64,000 nucleotides of DNA, taken from Albimonas marina. Lineage in GTDB: Bacteria > Pseudomonadota > Alphaproteobacteria > Rhodobacterales > Rhodobacteraceae. The stretch covers positions 783,011 to 847,010 of the forward strand of contig NZ_JARHUC010000002.1 of assembly GCF_029223255.1 (NCBI RefSeq), in the 5' to 3' direction. A program made the position numbers and the translations under genes. The notes under the pieces were generated by a model that worked only from the letters and a program-made list of their open reading frames with translations, made no database searches and was not told where the DNA came from. The first letter of the stretch is position 1; each line of letters begins with the position of its first letter. This document shows, piece after piece, positions 35,461 to 44,006 of the stretch.

Positions 35461-35758
35461 GTCAGGGCCCCCCGGCCTGCGTGCGCCGGCCATCCGCTTC
35501 ATCGCGCGCCGACGACGTCGCATGCGCAAGCTTGAACACTTCCTTAACGTAAGCGCAAACGGAAACCGGCGGGCGCGCCCGCCGGGCTGCGCCGGGCACG
35601 GGCCGCGCCGCCGAAGCGCCTCCATCGCTTGCCGCGGCGCCGGACAAGGCCGCCCGCCGCCTTCGCGGCGCCCTCGACGCCTCGCGGGCGCGCGAGGGAT
35701 TTCCCTTGCGGCAGAGCCTCGGCTGACGAAACTGTTTCCACATCGTGGAAGGACCTCC

Positions 35759-36565
35759 ATGCGCCGCAAGACCCTGACGGACCGTTTCCGCGCCCTGCAC
35801 GTCCCGGGGCGCCCGCTGGTGATGCCCAACCCCTGGGACCTGGGCTCGGCGAAGCTGATGGCCGGGCTCGGCGCGCAGGCGCTGGCGACCACCTCGGCCG
35901 GGCACGGGTTCACGCTGGGGCTCGGCGACGGCGGGCAGGTCACGCGCGACATGGCCCTCCAGCACGCCGCGGCGCTGTGCGCCGCCGTCGACCTGCCCGT
36001 GAACGGCGACTTCGAGAACGGCTACGGCGACGATCCCGACACCGTCGCCGAGACGGTGCGGCTGGCGGCCGAGGCCGGGCTCGCCGGCGTCTCGATCGAG
36101 GACACCGCCGTCCCCGCGACGACCGCCTACCCGTTCGACCTGGCCCTCGCGCGGATCGAGGCCGCGGTCGCCGCGGCCCGCGAGGTCGGGATCGTGCTGA
36201 CCGCCCGCGCCGACGGCTGCATCTTCGGCAGCTACGATCCCGCCGAGGCCCTGCGCCGCTGCGAGGCCTTCGCCCGCGCCGGCGCCGACGTGCTCTACGC
36301 GCCGCTGCTCGACGCCGAGGCGACCCGCGCGCTGGTCGCGACCGGCGTCCCGGTCAACCTGCTGGCCGCCGGCGCCATGCGCGACCTGACCGCCGCGCAG
36401 ATGGCCGCGCTCGGCGTCGCGCGCATCTCCATCGGCGGCGGGCTCGCGCGGGTCGCTCAGCAGGCGATCCTCGATGGAACCCGAGCCATGCTCGAGCGAG
36501 GCGACTTCACGCTCCTGAAAGGCGGGGCGAAGGCGACGGAGGTCGAGGCCCTGCTGAAGACTTGA
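35759..36565 (+). CDS. Isocitrate lyase/PEP mutase-family protein (KCGH-less subgroup)
   Basis: 268 residues from ATG 35759 with GGAAGGA five bases upstream. The TIM barrel is recognisable from MPNPWDLGSAKLMAGLGAQA, VNGDFENGYGDD and VSIEDT. The family lysine/cysteine loop (KRCGH in the gene at 1334) is replaced by a segment with VPATTAYPF, so ordinary C-C lyase chemistry may not apply. Proteins of this subgroup are widespread and uncharacterised, with suggested oxaloacetate-decarboxylase or phosphonate-related roles. It is the last chromosomal gene before the island. Confidence 0.83.
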   Translation: MRRKTLTDRFRALHVPGRPLVMPNPWDLGSAKLMAGLGAQALATTSAGHGFTLGLGDGGQVTRDMALQHAAALCAAVDLPVNGDFENGYGDDPDTVAETVRLAAEAGLAGVSIEDTAVPATTAYPFDLALARIEAAVAAAREVGIVLTARADGCIFGSYDPAEALRRCEAFARAGADVLYAPLLDAEATRALVATGVPVNLLAAGAMRDLTAAQMAALGVARISIGGGLARVAQQAILDGTRAMLERGDFTLLKGGAKATEVEALLKT

Positions 36566-36847
36566 CGGAGGCGCGGACGCCGCGGCTTTGGGCGACGCGA
36601 TCGGCCGGCTGTTGGGCTACGGCGGGGGCGTGAGGCGCGAAGCAGACACTCGCCCCGGGATGGCCGTTCGACGGCCTCGGAACGCCTGCGGCCGGTGAAG
36701 CGTGGGGGACGCGCCTCCGACCTTCGCTCGCCTATGGGCCTCGGTCGTTTCACGCGGCCGTCGGCACCATTCGCCGAGCATCGTATGAATCCGGCTCGAT
36801 TCCGGTTGCGGTCGAATGCCAGGCGCGCGCTGGACCGGCGCCGAACG
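36566..36847. other. Intergenic DNA on the chromosomal side of the island
   Basis: No convincing gene is seen here. Open frames are short and have no family pattern. It separates the PEPM-family gene from the tRNA-Lys terminator. Confidence 0.5.
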
Positions 36848-36870
36848 AAAAAAGCGCGCCGACGGCGCGC
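36848..36870 (-). terminator. Rho-independent terminator of the interrupted tRNA-Lys gene
   Basis: GCGCGCCG (36854-36861) pairs with CGGCGCGC (36863-36870), and on the minus strand the hairpin is followed by six T (complement of A 36848-36853). It lies 24 nt after the tRNA 3' end, in the orientation of the tRNA. Confidence 0.8.
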
Positions 36871-36893
36871 TCTTCGTAACCCCTTGGGATTTT

Positions 36894-36942
36894 TGGTGAG
36901 CCGTGCAGGATTCGAACCTGCGACCCGCTGATTAAAAGTCAG
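36894..36942 (-). other. attL: 3' half of tRNA-Lys (UUU), left boundary of the island
   Basis: On the minus strand the sequence CTGACTTTTAATCAG (36942-36928) is the anticodon arm of tRNA-Lys, followed by a perfect T-arm (GCAGG-TTCGAAT-CCTGC), acceptor strand ACGGCTC and encoded ACCA. The expected 5' half (acceptor GAGCCGT and D-arm) is absent; unrelated DNA starts right after the anticodon stem. This is the classic footprint of a tyrosine-integrase element that recombined within the anticodon arm. The intact tRNA should be rebuilt at the other end of the island. Confidence 0.85.
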
Positions 36943-37009
36943 ACATACCTAGCATCACCCCATATCCTCCAGATTCCTACACGCTACCAGGGTACCCCAT
37001 ATATGTCTG
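36940..37009. repeat. Candidate integrase arm sites next to attL
   Basis: The direct repeat ACCCCATAT occurs at 36957-36965 and 36994-37002, and the inverted pair CAGACATA/TATGTCTG occurs at 36940-36947 and 37002-37009. They lie between the crossover region and the integrase gene, where arm-type or excisionase sites are expected. Confidence 0.45.
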
Positions 37010-37148
37010 ATATCGCGTCATTTCTTCCAGGTTCATCGCCACCCTGCCCTCCCATCGGCTCCCCTCTCCTTCTCTGCAGTGTGGTTGCTGCGTGGTTGCT
37101 GTTTGAGCCAGGCCGCAATATGCTTCTACGCATTGCCGGGAAAGCCAG

Positions 37149-38354
37149 ATGCCGAAACTGACCAAAAAAGTAGTGGAAACCCTGGAGCCGATCGAGGGGC
37201 GTCCGACGTTCGCTTGGGACAGCCAGCTGAGCGGCTTCGGCGTGAAAGCGCTGCCGAGCGGCGGCCGAAAGTACGTCGTCAAATACCGTGCGGGAGGCGG
37301 TGGGCGCGGTGCGCAGCAGCGCTGGCTTACGCTCGGGACGCACGGCGTCATCACGTGCGAGCAGGCTCGCGCGATGGCGCAGCAGGCACTGGCCGCGGTC
37401 TCGCGAGGCGAAGACCCCCAGGCTGAAAAGGCGAAGCGGCGAGCGACGCCGACGATGCGCGATCTGTGGGCGCGCTTCGCGGCCGAGCAGCTGCCGCGCA
37501 AGAAACCGTCCACGGCGCTCGAGTACGAAAGCCAGTGGCGGGACATCATCGAGCCTGCCTTCGGCTCGCACCGCGTCGACGCCCTGACCCGCAGCGAAGT
37601 CGACCGGCTGCACAAGCGCATGAGCGACACGCCCTACCGCGCCAACCGCACCCTGGCCCTCATGTCCCGGCTGATGAACCTAGCGGAAGCCTGGGAATGG
37701 CGCCCTGCCGGCGACAACCCATGCCGGCACGTCGAAAAGTTCAAGGAAGAGGCGCGCGAGCGCTACCTGACCGCCGAGGAGCTGTCGCGGCTTGGCTCGG
37801 CGCTGAGCAGCATGGTCGCGGAAGGGGATATCTGGCCGGAAGTCGCGGCCGCCGTGCGGCTTCTGCTGCTGACCGGAGCCAGGCTTAACGAGATCCTGAC
37901 TGCGCGGTGGGAATGGGTGAACATCGAACGGCGGGTGATCGAGTTGCCGGACAGCAAGACCGGTCGAAAGCCGCTTTACCTCAGCGCAGCGGCGTTGGCC
38001 GAGCTCGAAGCGCTGAAGGCCGCGACCCGCGACACGGACAGCCCGTTCCTTCTTCCGGGGCGAACCAAGGGCAAGCCGCTCAACAACCTGTCGAAACCTT
38101 GGAAGCGCATTTGCGAACGCGCCGCAATATCGGGGGTCAGGTTGCACGACCTCCGACACACCGCCGCCAGCATCGCGGTTGGGAGCGGCGCCACGCTGCC
38201 CGTCATCGGGAGACTGCTTGGGCACCGGCAAGCCCAGACGACGCAGCGCTACGCGCATGTCGATGCAGATCCGACCCTTGCAGTGGCAGACCAGCTTGGC
38301 GAAGTCCTGACGTCTGCCTTGCGGACCAGGCAAGATGCTGGCTGGCGGCCGTGA
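37149..38354 (+). CDS. Tyrosine integrase (P4-like, DUF4102 arm-binding domain)
   Basis: 401 residues. The N-terminal arm-binding domain reads LTKKVVETLEPIEGRPTFAWDSQLSGFGVKAL, typical of DUF4102. The SAM-like core-binding domain lies at about 105-190. The catalytic residues are R in TGARLNEIL, K in DSKTGRKP, HxxR in LHDLRHTAAS, H in LLGHRQ and Y in QRYAHVD. It sits 206 bp from the tRNA-Lys attachment remnant and is the obvious integrase of the island. The product should catalyse insertion and, with an excisionase, excision. Confidence 0.93.
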   Translation: MPKLTKKVVETLEPIEGRPTFAWDSQLSGFGVKALPSGGRKYVVKYRAGGGGRGAQQRWLTLGTHGVITCEQARAMAQQALAAVSRGEDPQAEKAKRRATPTMRDLWARFAAEQLPRKKPSTALEYESQWRDIIEPAFGSHRVDALTRSEVDRLHKRMSDTPYRANRTLALMSRLMNLAEAWEWRPAGDNPCRHVEKFKEEARERYLTAEELSRLGSALSSMVAEGDIWPEVAAAVRLLLLTGARLNEILTARWEWVNIERRVIELPDSKTGRKPLYLSAAALAELEALKAATRDTDSPFLLPGRTKGKPLNNLSKPWKRICERAAISGVRLHDLRHTAASIAVGSGATLPVIGRLLGHRQAQTTQRYAHVDADPTLAVADQLGEVLTSALRTRQDAGWRP

Positions 38355-38733
38355 GGACTGTTTAGCGGCCGCGCCAACATCTACCACTTGAATGCCAGAA
38401 TGATGCACGCAGCGTGATAAGCAAACCCGAGAACGCGCGAGACCCCTGTTGCGCGCCGATAGGGGGTCCTGGCACCACGCCGTTTGACAGTCGCACATCC
38501 CGAGCCGCCTAGGGTTTCGAGCCGCCCATGATCAGAGCTGGATTAACTGCGCGAGTTGCATTCCAATAGAGATCGTCGAGTCAGCAATGATTTCGCAGAC
38601 TTCACATTGAGGCGTGCGCCATGCGATCATTCGGGCTCTGGAGCATCATGGCCTTAGAGCGTGACCCCGAAAGAGTTGAACGGCTTCAGTAGTTTGTGAT
38701 TCCGCCTGGTTGCCAGACGAGACGGGAGCCCGA
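38355..38733. other. Non-coding stretch between integrase and IS5-type element
   Basis: No gene with recognisable features is seen. TTAGAGCGTG at 38654-38663 recurs at 63877-63886 beside the second IS5-type transposase and may mark an IS end. Confidence 0.4.
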
Positions 38734-39570
38734 ATGCCTTGGACCGAAGCTGCTCGCCGGGGGCATGACCGGCGACGTCCGCGCTACGCAAGCGATGAGA
38801 GCGACAGGGAATGAGCGCTGATCGCGCCGCTCCTGCCTCCGGACCGACCGCAGGGTCGCCCCCGCAAGACGGACCTGCGCGAGGTGGTGAACGCGACCCC
38901 CTACATGGCCTCGACGGGCTGCCAGTGGCGCATGCTGCCCAGCGACCTGCCGCCGCCCTCGACGGTGCAGCGATACTTCTATGACTGGCGGGACCGCGGC
39001 CTGTGGCGGGGGATCAGCAACACCCCGGTCATGGCCGCGCGCGAGTTGGGGGGCCGCGAGGCCAGTCCCACCACCGCGGTGATCGACAGCCAGTCTGTGA
39101 AAACCACAGAGAGCGGAGGAGCTTGCGGCTTCGACGCCGGCAAGCGGATCAAGGGCCGCAAGCGCCATGCGATGACCGACACGCTGGGCCCGCTGGTCGG
39201 GCTGGTCGTCCATCACGCCGGGGTGCAGGGCCGCGACGGCGCGCCCGAAGTGCTAAGGTCCATCCGTACCCGCTGCCCCTGCCCGCGCCATGTCTACGCC
39301 GATGGCGGCTACGCCGGCCCGAAGCTCCGCGCCGCCCTGCGCGGAGCCGGCGAGTGGACGATCAAGGTCGTCAAGCGGTCCGATGCTGCCAAGGGCTTCG
39401 AGGCCTTCCCGCGTCGCTGGGTGATCGAGCGCACCTTCGCCTGGCTTGGACGATGCCGCCGATTGGCCAAGGACTGGGAGCGCGACACCGCATCCGCCGA
39501 GGCTTGGGTCTTCGTCGCCAACATCCGCCTGCTCACCCGACGCCTCGCAAGATACTGCCTTGCCTCGTAG
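38734..39570 (+). pseudogene. IS5-family transposase interrupted by a TGA codon
   Basis: The full frame starts MPWTEAARRGHDRRRPRYAS at 38734. After DESDRE it meets TGA (38812-38814) where the family has Trp (…EWALI…), then continues ALIAPLLPPDRPQGRPRKTD to a normal end at 39570. A single TGG-to-TGA change explains it. The DDE core is intact: VIDSQSVKT (first Asp), YADGGYAG (second Asp) and RRWVIERTFAWLG (Glu). A GTG start at 38884 could give a 228-residue fragment lacking the N-terminus. The terminal inverted repeats were not resolved. Confidence 0.85.
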
Positions 39571-39615
39571 ACTTCTGAGTCCGGCACTTAGCAAGCGCCA
39601 ATCTATTAATGCCGA

Positions 39616-40356
39616 CTACGTCGGCCAGACATTCTCTGCTTTGCCGCTCGGCCTTTTGAAGGTGCTAAGTTCGCGGTTACTGCTGTCGTTTATACATGCA
39701 TCGTAGACGCTACGGCGTTTGGCGTCGCCCCAGCGATACGGTCGCGCATTGAAGTGCTTTCCTTCAGAATGATACTCCCAGGTAAGGACACGAACGCGCG
39801 CGCCTCTCGTATCGACCCGAGGCTCTGGTTTGAATGTTAAGAGCGTATCAGACCTTTTATTCTTCGCATTTAGATAGTGATAATGATACCCCCAATGGCC
39901 GTGGATCTCTCTCATAAGCTTGTCTTTAAGGCCAGGAATGGTGACGAATAGCGTATAGAGCACCCGCCCGAGGCGAGGTGCCAGGACAAACACCTTCACC
40001 GGCTGCAGGCTTCCCCGAAGGACCGGTATGGGCCGATAGTATATGCGCTCTGTACCAAGGCAATAGCTGAGGTTCTGATCAGCGCTTTCCAGAGGCTCTG
40101 GTTCGTCTTGTAGGCCGAGCTCTCTAAGTTGACCCAGGAGGGCCGAGATGTTTGCGTCAAGCGCTCTCCGAAGTAGGATCGTTTCCGCTTCCTGGCGCTC
40201 CGGAGTATTATTTTCAGGCTCTACGGAATCTTCGTGCCGAAACCGTGCGGCCGCAGCGAAGCGCAATTCGGCAATTTCCTGAACAAGCAGTTTGATGTAC
40301 TGATCAGACAGCGCATCATGGATCCTATTAGTTGATGACGATTCGCGATCAATCAC
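39616..40356 (-). CDS. Hypothetical protein, no recognised domain
   Basis: About 246 residues. The frame opens at TTG 40368, but GTG 40356 has GGAGAA four bases upstream and is preferred. The N-terminal half is helical and Glu/Arg/Leu-rich (YIKLLVQEIAELRFAAAARF, AILLRRALDANISALLGQLREL-like pattern). The second half looks beta-rich with HGHWGYHYHYLNAKN and RVDTRGARVRVLTWEYHSEG. There are no membrane segments and no signal peptide. Composition is AT-richer than the chromosome. It sits beside the HNH nuclease gene on the same strand, 76 bp downstream, so the two could be co-transcribed. The function is unknown. Confidence 0.6.
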   Translation of the reverse strand: MIDRESSSTNRIHDALSDQYIKLLVQEIAELRFAAAARFRHEDSVEPENNTPERQEAETILLRRALDANISALLGQLRELGLQDEPEPLESADQNLSYCLGTERIYYRPIPVLRGSLQPVKVFVLAPRLGRVLYTLFVTIPGLKDKLMREIHGHWGYHYHYLNAKNKRSDTLLTFKPEPRVDTRGARVRVLTWEYHSEGKHFNARPYRWGDAKRRSVYDACINDSSNRELSTFKRPSGKAENVWPT

Positions 40357-40432
40357 GCACTTCTCCAAGATGGCTCATTCGACTCCGCTCACCTCCCAAG
40401 GCCATGGTTTGCTTGTGCCACCCGAGCCGATC

Positions 40433-41188
40433 TCAGTTTGAGCTTGCAGCCCGCAAGAACTGGCGCAGGTCAGTAACGCGGAGCCATGGTCGCCGCACAT
40501 GTACCATTCGGTGACAGTTCGCGCAGAGCAGCACCAGGTCGCTTAGCTTCGTCGTATCGCCAGGGCGTAGCTTGCTGACGGGAACCGTGTGGTGGCACTC
40601 GATGAAGCCCTCGCCGCGCTCGCCGTAGATCGCGGCAAAATCGAAGCCGCAGGCCTCGCAAAACAGCCGTCCGTGCTTCTTCTCAAAGTCAGCCTTCTTG
40701 CGTGCCACGATCTTGCGATTGCGCTCGCGGCTGCGGTGCATCCGCGTGACGACACGCCCCTCCTCGGCCTCGGCTATGTCGGGCTCGACCTCGACTAAGC
40801 TTCGCGAGGTTTCCGGGTCGCTCGCGGCGATGCCGGCGCGGATCGCCGCGGCCGTCTCGGCGAGCCGTTTCGGGTCGCCCGCGAATTCCACCCAGAGCTC
40901 AGCTTCCAACTTGTTGCCCCGCTTGAGGCCGCTTTGCCCGCGGCTCGTGTAGTCCGGGTCATGCGCGCGAAAGTTGAGCAGCTTCATCGACACGCCATTG
41001 GCGTTCCGGAACGTGTCAGACCCCGCGAGCCCCAGCGCAGTTGCAATCGCGCTTATGTCCTTCGCCAGCTGCATGATCTCGGGCTTGCCGGGGTCATGGC
41101 TCACGGAGGGATGTTGGACGTAGTGGTCCAGCGCGAGGATCAGCTCGTCACGGGTCCAGGTCGGATTGCGCTTTGTTTCCTGAGCCAT
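40433..41188 (-). CDS. HNH endonuclease, McrA-like
   Basis: 251 residues. The C-terminal HNH domain contains CEACGFDF, then ECHHTVPVSKL and LCANCHRMVH, giving two zinc-binding CxxC pairs and the catalytic HH…N…H set. The N-terminal 100 residues (WTRDELILALDHYV, then NGVSMKLLNFRAHDP) match the helical module often found before HNH in predicted methyl-specific restriction enzymes. It probably cleaves modified or foreign DNA and thus acts in defence. A small gene lies 32 bp upstream and may form an operon with it. No methyltransferase is next to it, which fits a modification-dependent nuclease. Confidence 0.85.
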   Translation of the reverse strand: MAQETKRNPTWTRDELILALDHYVQHPSVSHDPGKPEIMQLAKDISAIATALGLAGSDTFRNANGVSMKLLNFRAHDPDYTSRGQSGLKRGNKLEAELWVEFAGDPKRLAETAAAIRAGIAASDPETSRSLVEVEPDIAEAEEGRVVTRMHRSRERNRKIVARKKADFEKKHGRLFCEACGFDFAAIYGERGEGFIECHHTVPVSKLRPGDTTKLSDLVLLCANCHRMVHVRRPWLRVTDLRQFLRAASSN

Positions 41189-41220
41189 TGGGCCAAGATG
41201 GCGCAGTCAGCGCGCTCCGA

Positions 41221-41490
41221 TCAAGCGCTTGTTAAGCTACATGAGCGGTGCCGCAAGGCGCTCTGCTTAGGATGCGCGCTGCGAAGTCTCGCGATCATCA
41301 CCCCGCAGTGCTCCTGGACTGCCGCTTCGACCTCCGCCCGGCTCCATCCGCCGCTCTGGCCGAACTGACCTAGCGAGCCGTCGCGAAGGACCACAACGGC
41401 GAGGTCATCGCCCCAGACGAGAATATGGGATGGCGCGTCAGAGAACACCTCAGGAGGCTTGCTGACGATGGCTCGAAGGTCTGCGGGCAT
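41221..41490 (-). CDS. Small hypothetical protein upstream of HNH nuclease
   Basis: 89 residues from ATG 41490. The middle, APSHILVWGDDLAVVVLRDG followed by SGGWSRAEVEAAVQEH, looks like an alpha/beta protein with real coding bias, while the tail is less convincing. It is encoded 32 bp before the HNH gene on the same strand. No family recognised. It could be a partner or an unrelated small protein. Confidence 0.4.
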   Translation of the reverse strand: MPADLRAIVSKPPEVFSDAPSHILVWGDDLAVVVLRDGSLGQFGQSGGWSRAEVEAAVQEHCGVMIARLRSAHPKQSALRHRSCSLTSA

Positions 41491-41682
41491 GGCGAGGCGT
41501 CCAGTCTGCCACAAGGAAGCATGCCGCTATCAGAGTCGGAAAAGGTTAACATAAGGTTGAACTTATCAGCAGATGGTATTGTTGGAGAGGGACCGAGACC
41601 GCTGCCGCAGCTGCCGGCATCCGCGCTCCCATCGCGATATCTACACCTTGACATTGAGCGTGCGCAGTTCTGAACTGCCTCC

Positions 41683-43980
41683 ATGGGGACATTCACGAAT
41701 ATCAAGTCATTGCGAGGGATGGGGATTTTCGCCGACAGGGGCATGCAATCGCCTCCCCTTGCATTTCGGCGATACAACCTCGTCTACGGTTTCAACGGAT
41801 CAGGCAAAAGTACGCTATCGCGTCTGTTCTCCAGCCTCCAAGCGGGTGAAGTGCACTCGAAGCTGCCAGAAGGCGGGACGTTCGAAGTCACGCTAGGCGA
41901 TGGCAAGGTCTATGGGTTGCCGTCAAACCTGACAGGCCTCGAGCAGCGCGTGCTCGTCTTCAACTCCGACTACATCGAGAGAAACCTCCAGTGGGCAGCG
42001 GGGCGAGCCGAGCCGGTCTTCTACATCGGGGCCGAGCAGGCAGATGCCGCCAGGAAGCTGACAGAGGTAGAGGGCGATATAGCGAAGGCGGAAACATCCA
42101 GAGAAATTGCAGACGCCTACGCGAAAGCCTCCGCAAAGGCCTTCGCCACATTCAAAAGAGACCGCGCCAAGGACGTCGCACGACATCTCCATCTAGGTGG
42201 TCGAAGGTACGAGGCACCCGCATTCGCTAGCGACTATGAGACGTGGAAGGATGACACCAATCCCAAGTTGTCCGACGACGAGCTAAAGGCGGCAGAAGAT
42301 ACGTGCCGGCTGGACGAGCCGATGGCACGCCTTGTCCCAATAGAGTTCGACACCGTGTCAGTCGGGGCCATTTATCAGGAAATTGCCGAGTTGTGCGTCC
42401 AGTCGTTAGCGACGATTACGCTCGACGAGGTGAACCGCTTTCCGGACATTCTGCTCTGGTTGAAGCATGGGCGCGAGTTCCACGAAGCCCACGGGCTGAC
42501 CGACTGCCTCTTTTGCGGGAACGAAATTTCCCCTGACCGGCGGGCACTACTCGCCGCCGCGATGGACGACCGAGTCGACCGATTCATCGCGCGGCTTGCT
42601 GCGGCCGACGAGCGTATGAGAGTCCTCACTGAAACCGCGGTGCGGTTGCAAACAATCCTCCCTGATACCGGAGAACTGGCGGCGGAATATCAGGCGGCCT
42701 ACAAAGCCGCCCGCGACAGCGTTGCGAAGAATGCGCACAATCTCGTGCAGCAACTGGAGCCACTGTGGAAAGTCCTTTCGTCAAAGCGTGAACGTCCTGC
42801 GGCGCCAGCCGATATGACCACAATTGTTCCAAGAGAGGCGGTACTTGTAGCTGCGAACGATCTCAATAGACGGCTTGAGGAACTCAACGGCCTCATCGCC
42901 GCGCACAACGATGCAGCGTCGGAGTTCGCCGAGCGCAAGAAAGCGGCGGAAACCTCAATCCGCCGTCATTTTGTTGCAGACTGCCGTGACGATTATGTCA
43001 AGATCGCGAAGGAAGCCAACGACGCCGCGGCAAACCTCGTTGCCGCTACGGAAACACTGGCAGATCGGAAGGAAGCCGCTCGTGAACTGCGCCATCAGAT
43101 AAGGGCTCATGGGCCGGCCGCGAGCGCAATAAACAAGCTCATTGCTGCGTACCTCGGGCACAACGAGCTAGCGATAAATCCCGTCGAGGAGGGGTATGAG
43201 CTTCATAGGCATGGGACGCCCATCGAGGGGGTTCCGAGCGAAGGCGAAAAGACTGCTATCGCAATCTCCTACTTCCTCTCCTCGATCGAAGCAGACAATC
43301 GAAAGCTTAAGGACGTCATTGTCGTCGTCGACGACCCAGTCTCAAGTCTCGATTCCAAAGCGCTGAACTTCGCCTGCTCCCTTGTGCGAAGCCGATTAGA
43401 CAAGGCCGCGCAAGTCTTTGTCATGACCCACAACCTACAGTGCATGAATGAGTTTCGGAAGGGCTGGAAGTCGAGGGCGCGACCTCGCGACGGCAAAGAT
43501 CCGACAGCGACATATTTGTTCATCGACGTGGCGATCCCAGAGGGGCAAGCGCGACGATCCTCGCAGATCGTAGAGATGTCGAAGTTGCTTCGGGAGTACG
43601 ATTCCGAGTACCATTTCCTATTCAGCCATGTAATTCGCTTCGTCGGCCAAGGAGATGCCTACGATGATCATGGCTACATGATGCCAAATGTGCTCCGGCG
43701 AGTGCTGGATGTCTTTCTGGCCTTCAGGTGCCCGGGAGGGTCCGGCTTGACCAGCCAACTTGAAAAACTCTGCAAGGACCATCCGGATTTAGACAAGGAT
43801 CGCCTATCCGCACTGGAGCGGCTCGCCCAAACAGAATCCCATTCTGACAACTTGGACGACCTTTTGTCCTTTTCAACAATGACCCTCGAAGAGACGCGCG
43901 ATGCAGCGCGCGCCTTATTGGCGATGATGGAGCAGGTGGACCCGAAGCACCTCAAGAACTTGACGCGCGTTTGCAGTTAA
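41683..43980 (+). CDS. RloC/PrrC-like AAA_13 ATPase (SMC/Rad50-like with Cx2C hook)
   Basis: 765 residues. Walker A GFNGSGKS lies at 36-43. A long helical arm follows, with Cx2C (C275, C278 in CLFCGN) midway, as in Rad50-type zinc hooks. The head closes with GEKTAIAISYFLSSIE (signature-like) and VIVVVDDPVSSLDS (Walker B) and a switch-like MTHN. The C-terminal region (about 600-765) contains LREYDSEYHFLFSHV and MPNVLRRVLDVFLAFR, seen in AAA_13/RloC-type proteins. RloC is a DNA-damage-responsive anticodon nuclease used against phages. Whether this C-terminus keeps nuclease activity cannot be judged. It is a monocistronic gene; an IS630 remnant starts 26 bp after its stop. Confidence 0.8.
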   Translation: MGTFTNIKSLRGMGIFADRGMQSPPLAFRRYNLVYGFNGSGKSTLSRLFSSLQAGEVHSKLPEGGTFEVTLGDGKVYGLPSNLTGLEQRVLVFNSDYIERNLQWAAGRAEPVFYIGAEQADAARKLTEVEGDIAKAETSREIADAYAKASAKAFATFKRDRAKDVARHLHLGGRRYEAPAFASDYETWKDDTNPKLSDDELKAAEDTCRLDEPMARLVPIEFDTVSVGAIYQEIAELCVQSLATITLDEVNRFPDILLWLKHGREFHEAHGLTDCLFCGNEISPDRRALLAAAMDDRVDRFIARLAAADERMRVLTETAVRLQTILPDTGELAAEYQAAYKAARDSVAKNAHNLVQQLEPLWKVLSSKRERPAAPADMTTIVPREAVLVAANDLNRRLEELNGLIAAHNDAASEFAERKKAAETSIRRHFVADCRDDYVKIAKEANDAAANLVAATETLADRKEAARELRHQIRAHGPAASAINKLIAAYLGHNELAINPVEEGYELHRHGTPIEGVPSEGEKTAIAISYFLSSIEADNRKLKDVIVVVDDPVSSLDSKALNFACSLVRSRLDKAAQVFVMTHNLQCMNEFRKGWKSRARPRDGKDPTATYLFIDVAIPEGQARRSSQIVEMSKLLREYDSEYHFLFSHVIRFVGQGDAYDDHGYMMPNVLRRVLDVFLAFRCPGGSGLTSQLEKLCKDHPDLDKDRLSALERLAQTESHSDNLDDLLSFSTMTLEETRDAARALLAMMEQVDPKHLKNLTRVCS

Positions 43981-44006
43981 CTGCCGATGCGATCAGGGCC
44001 ACTCAA

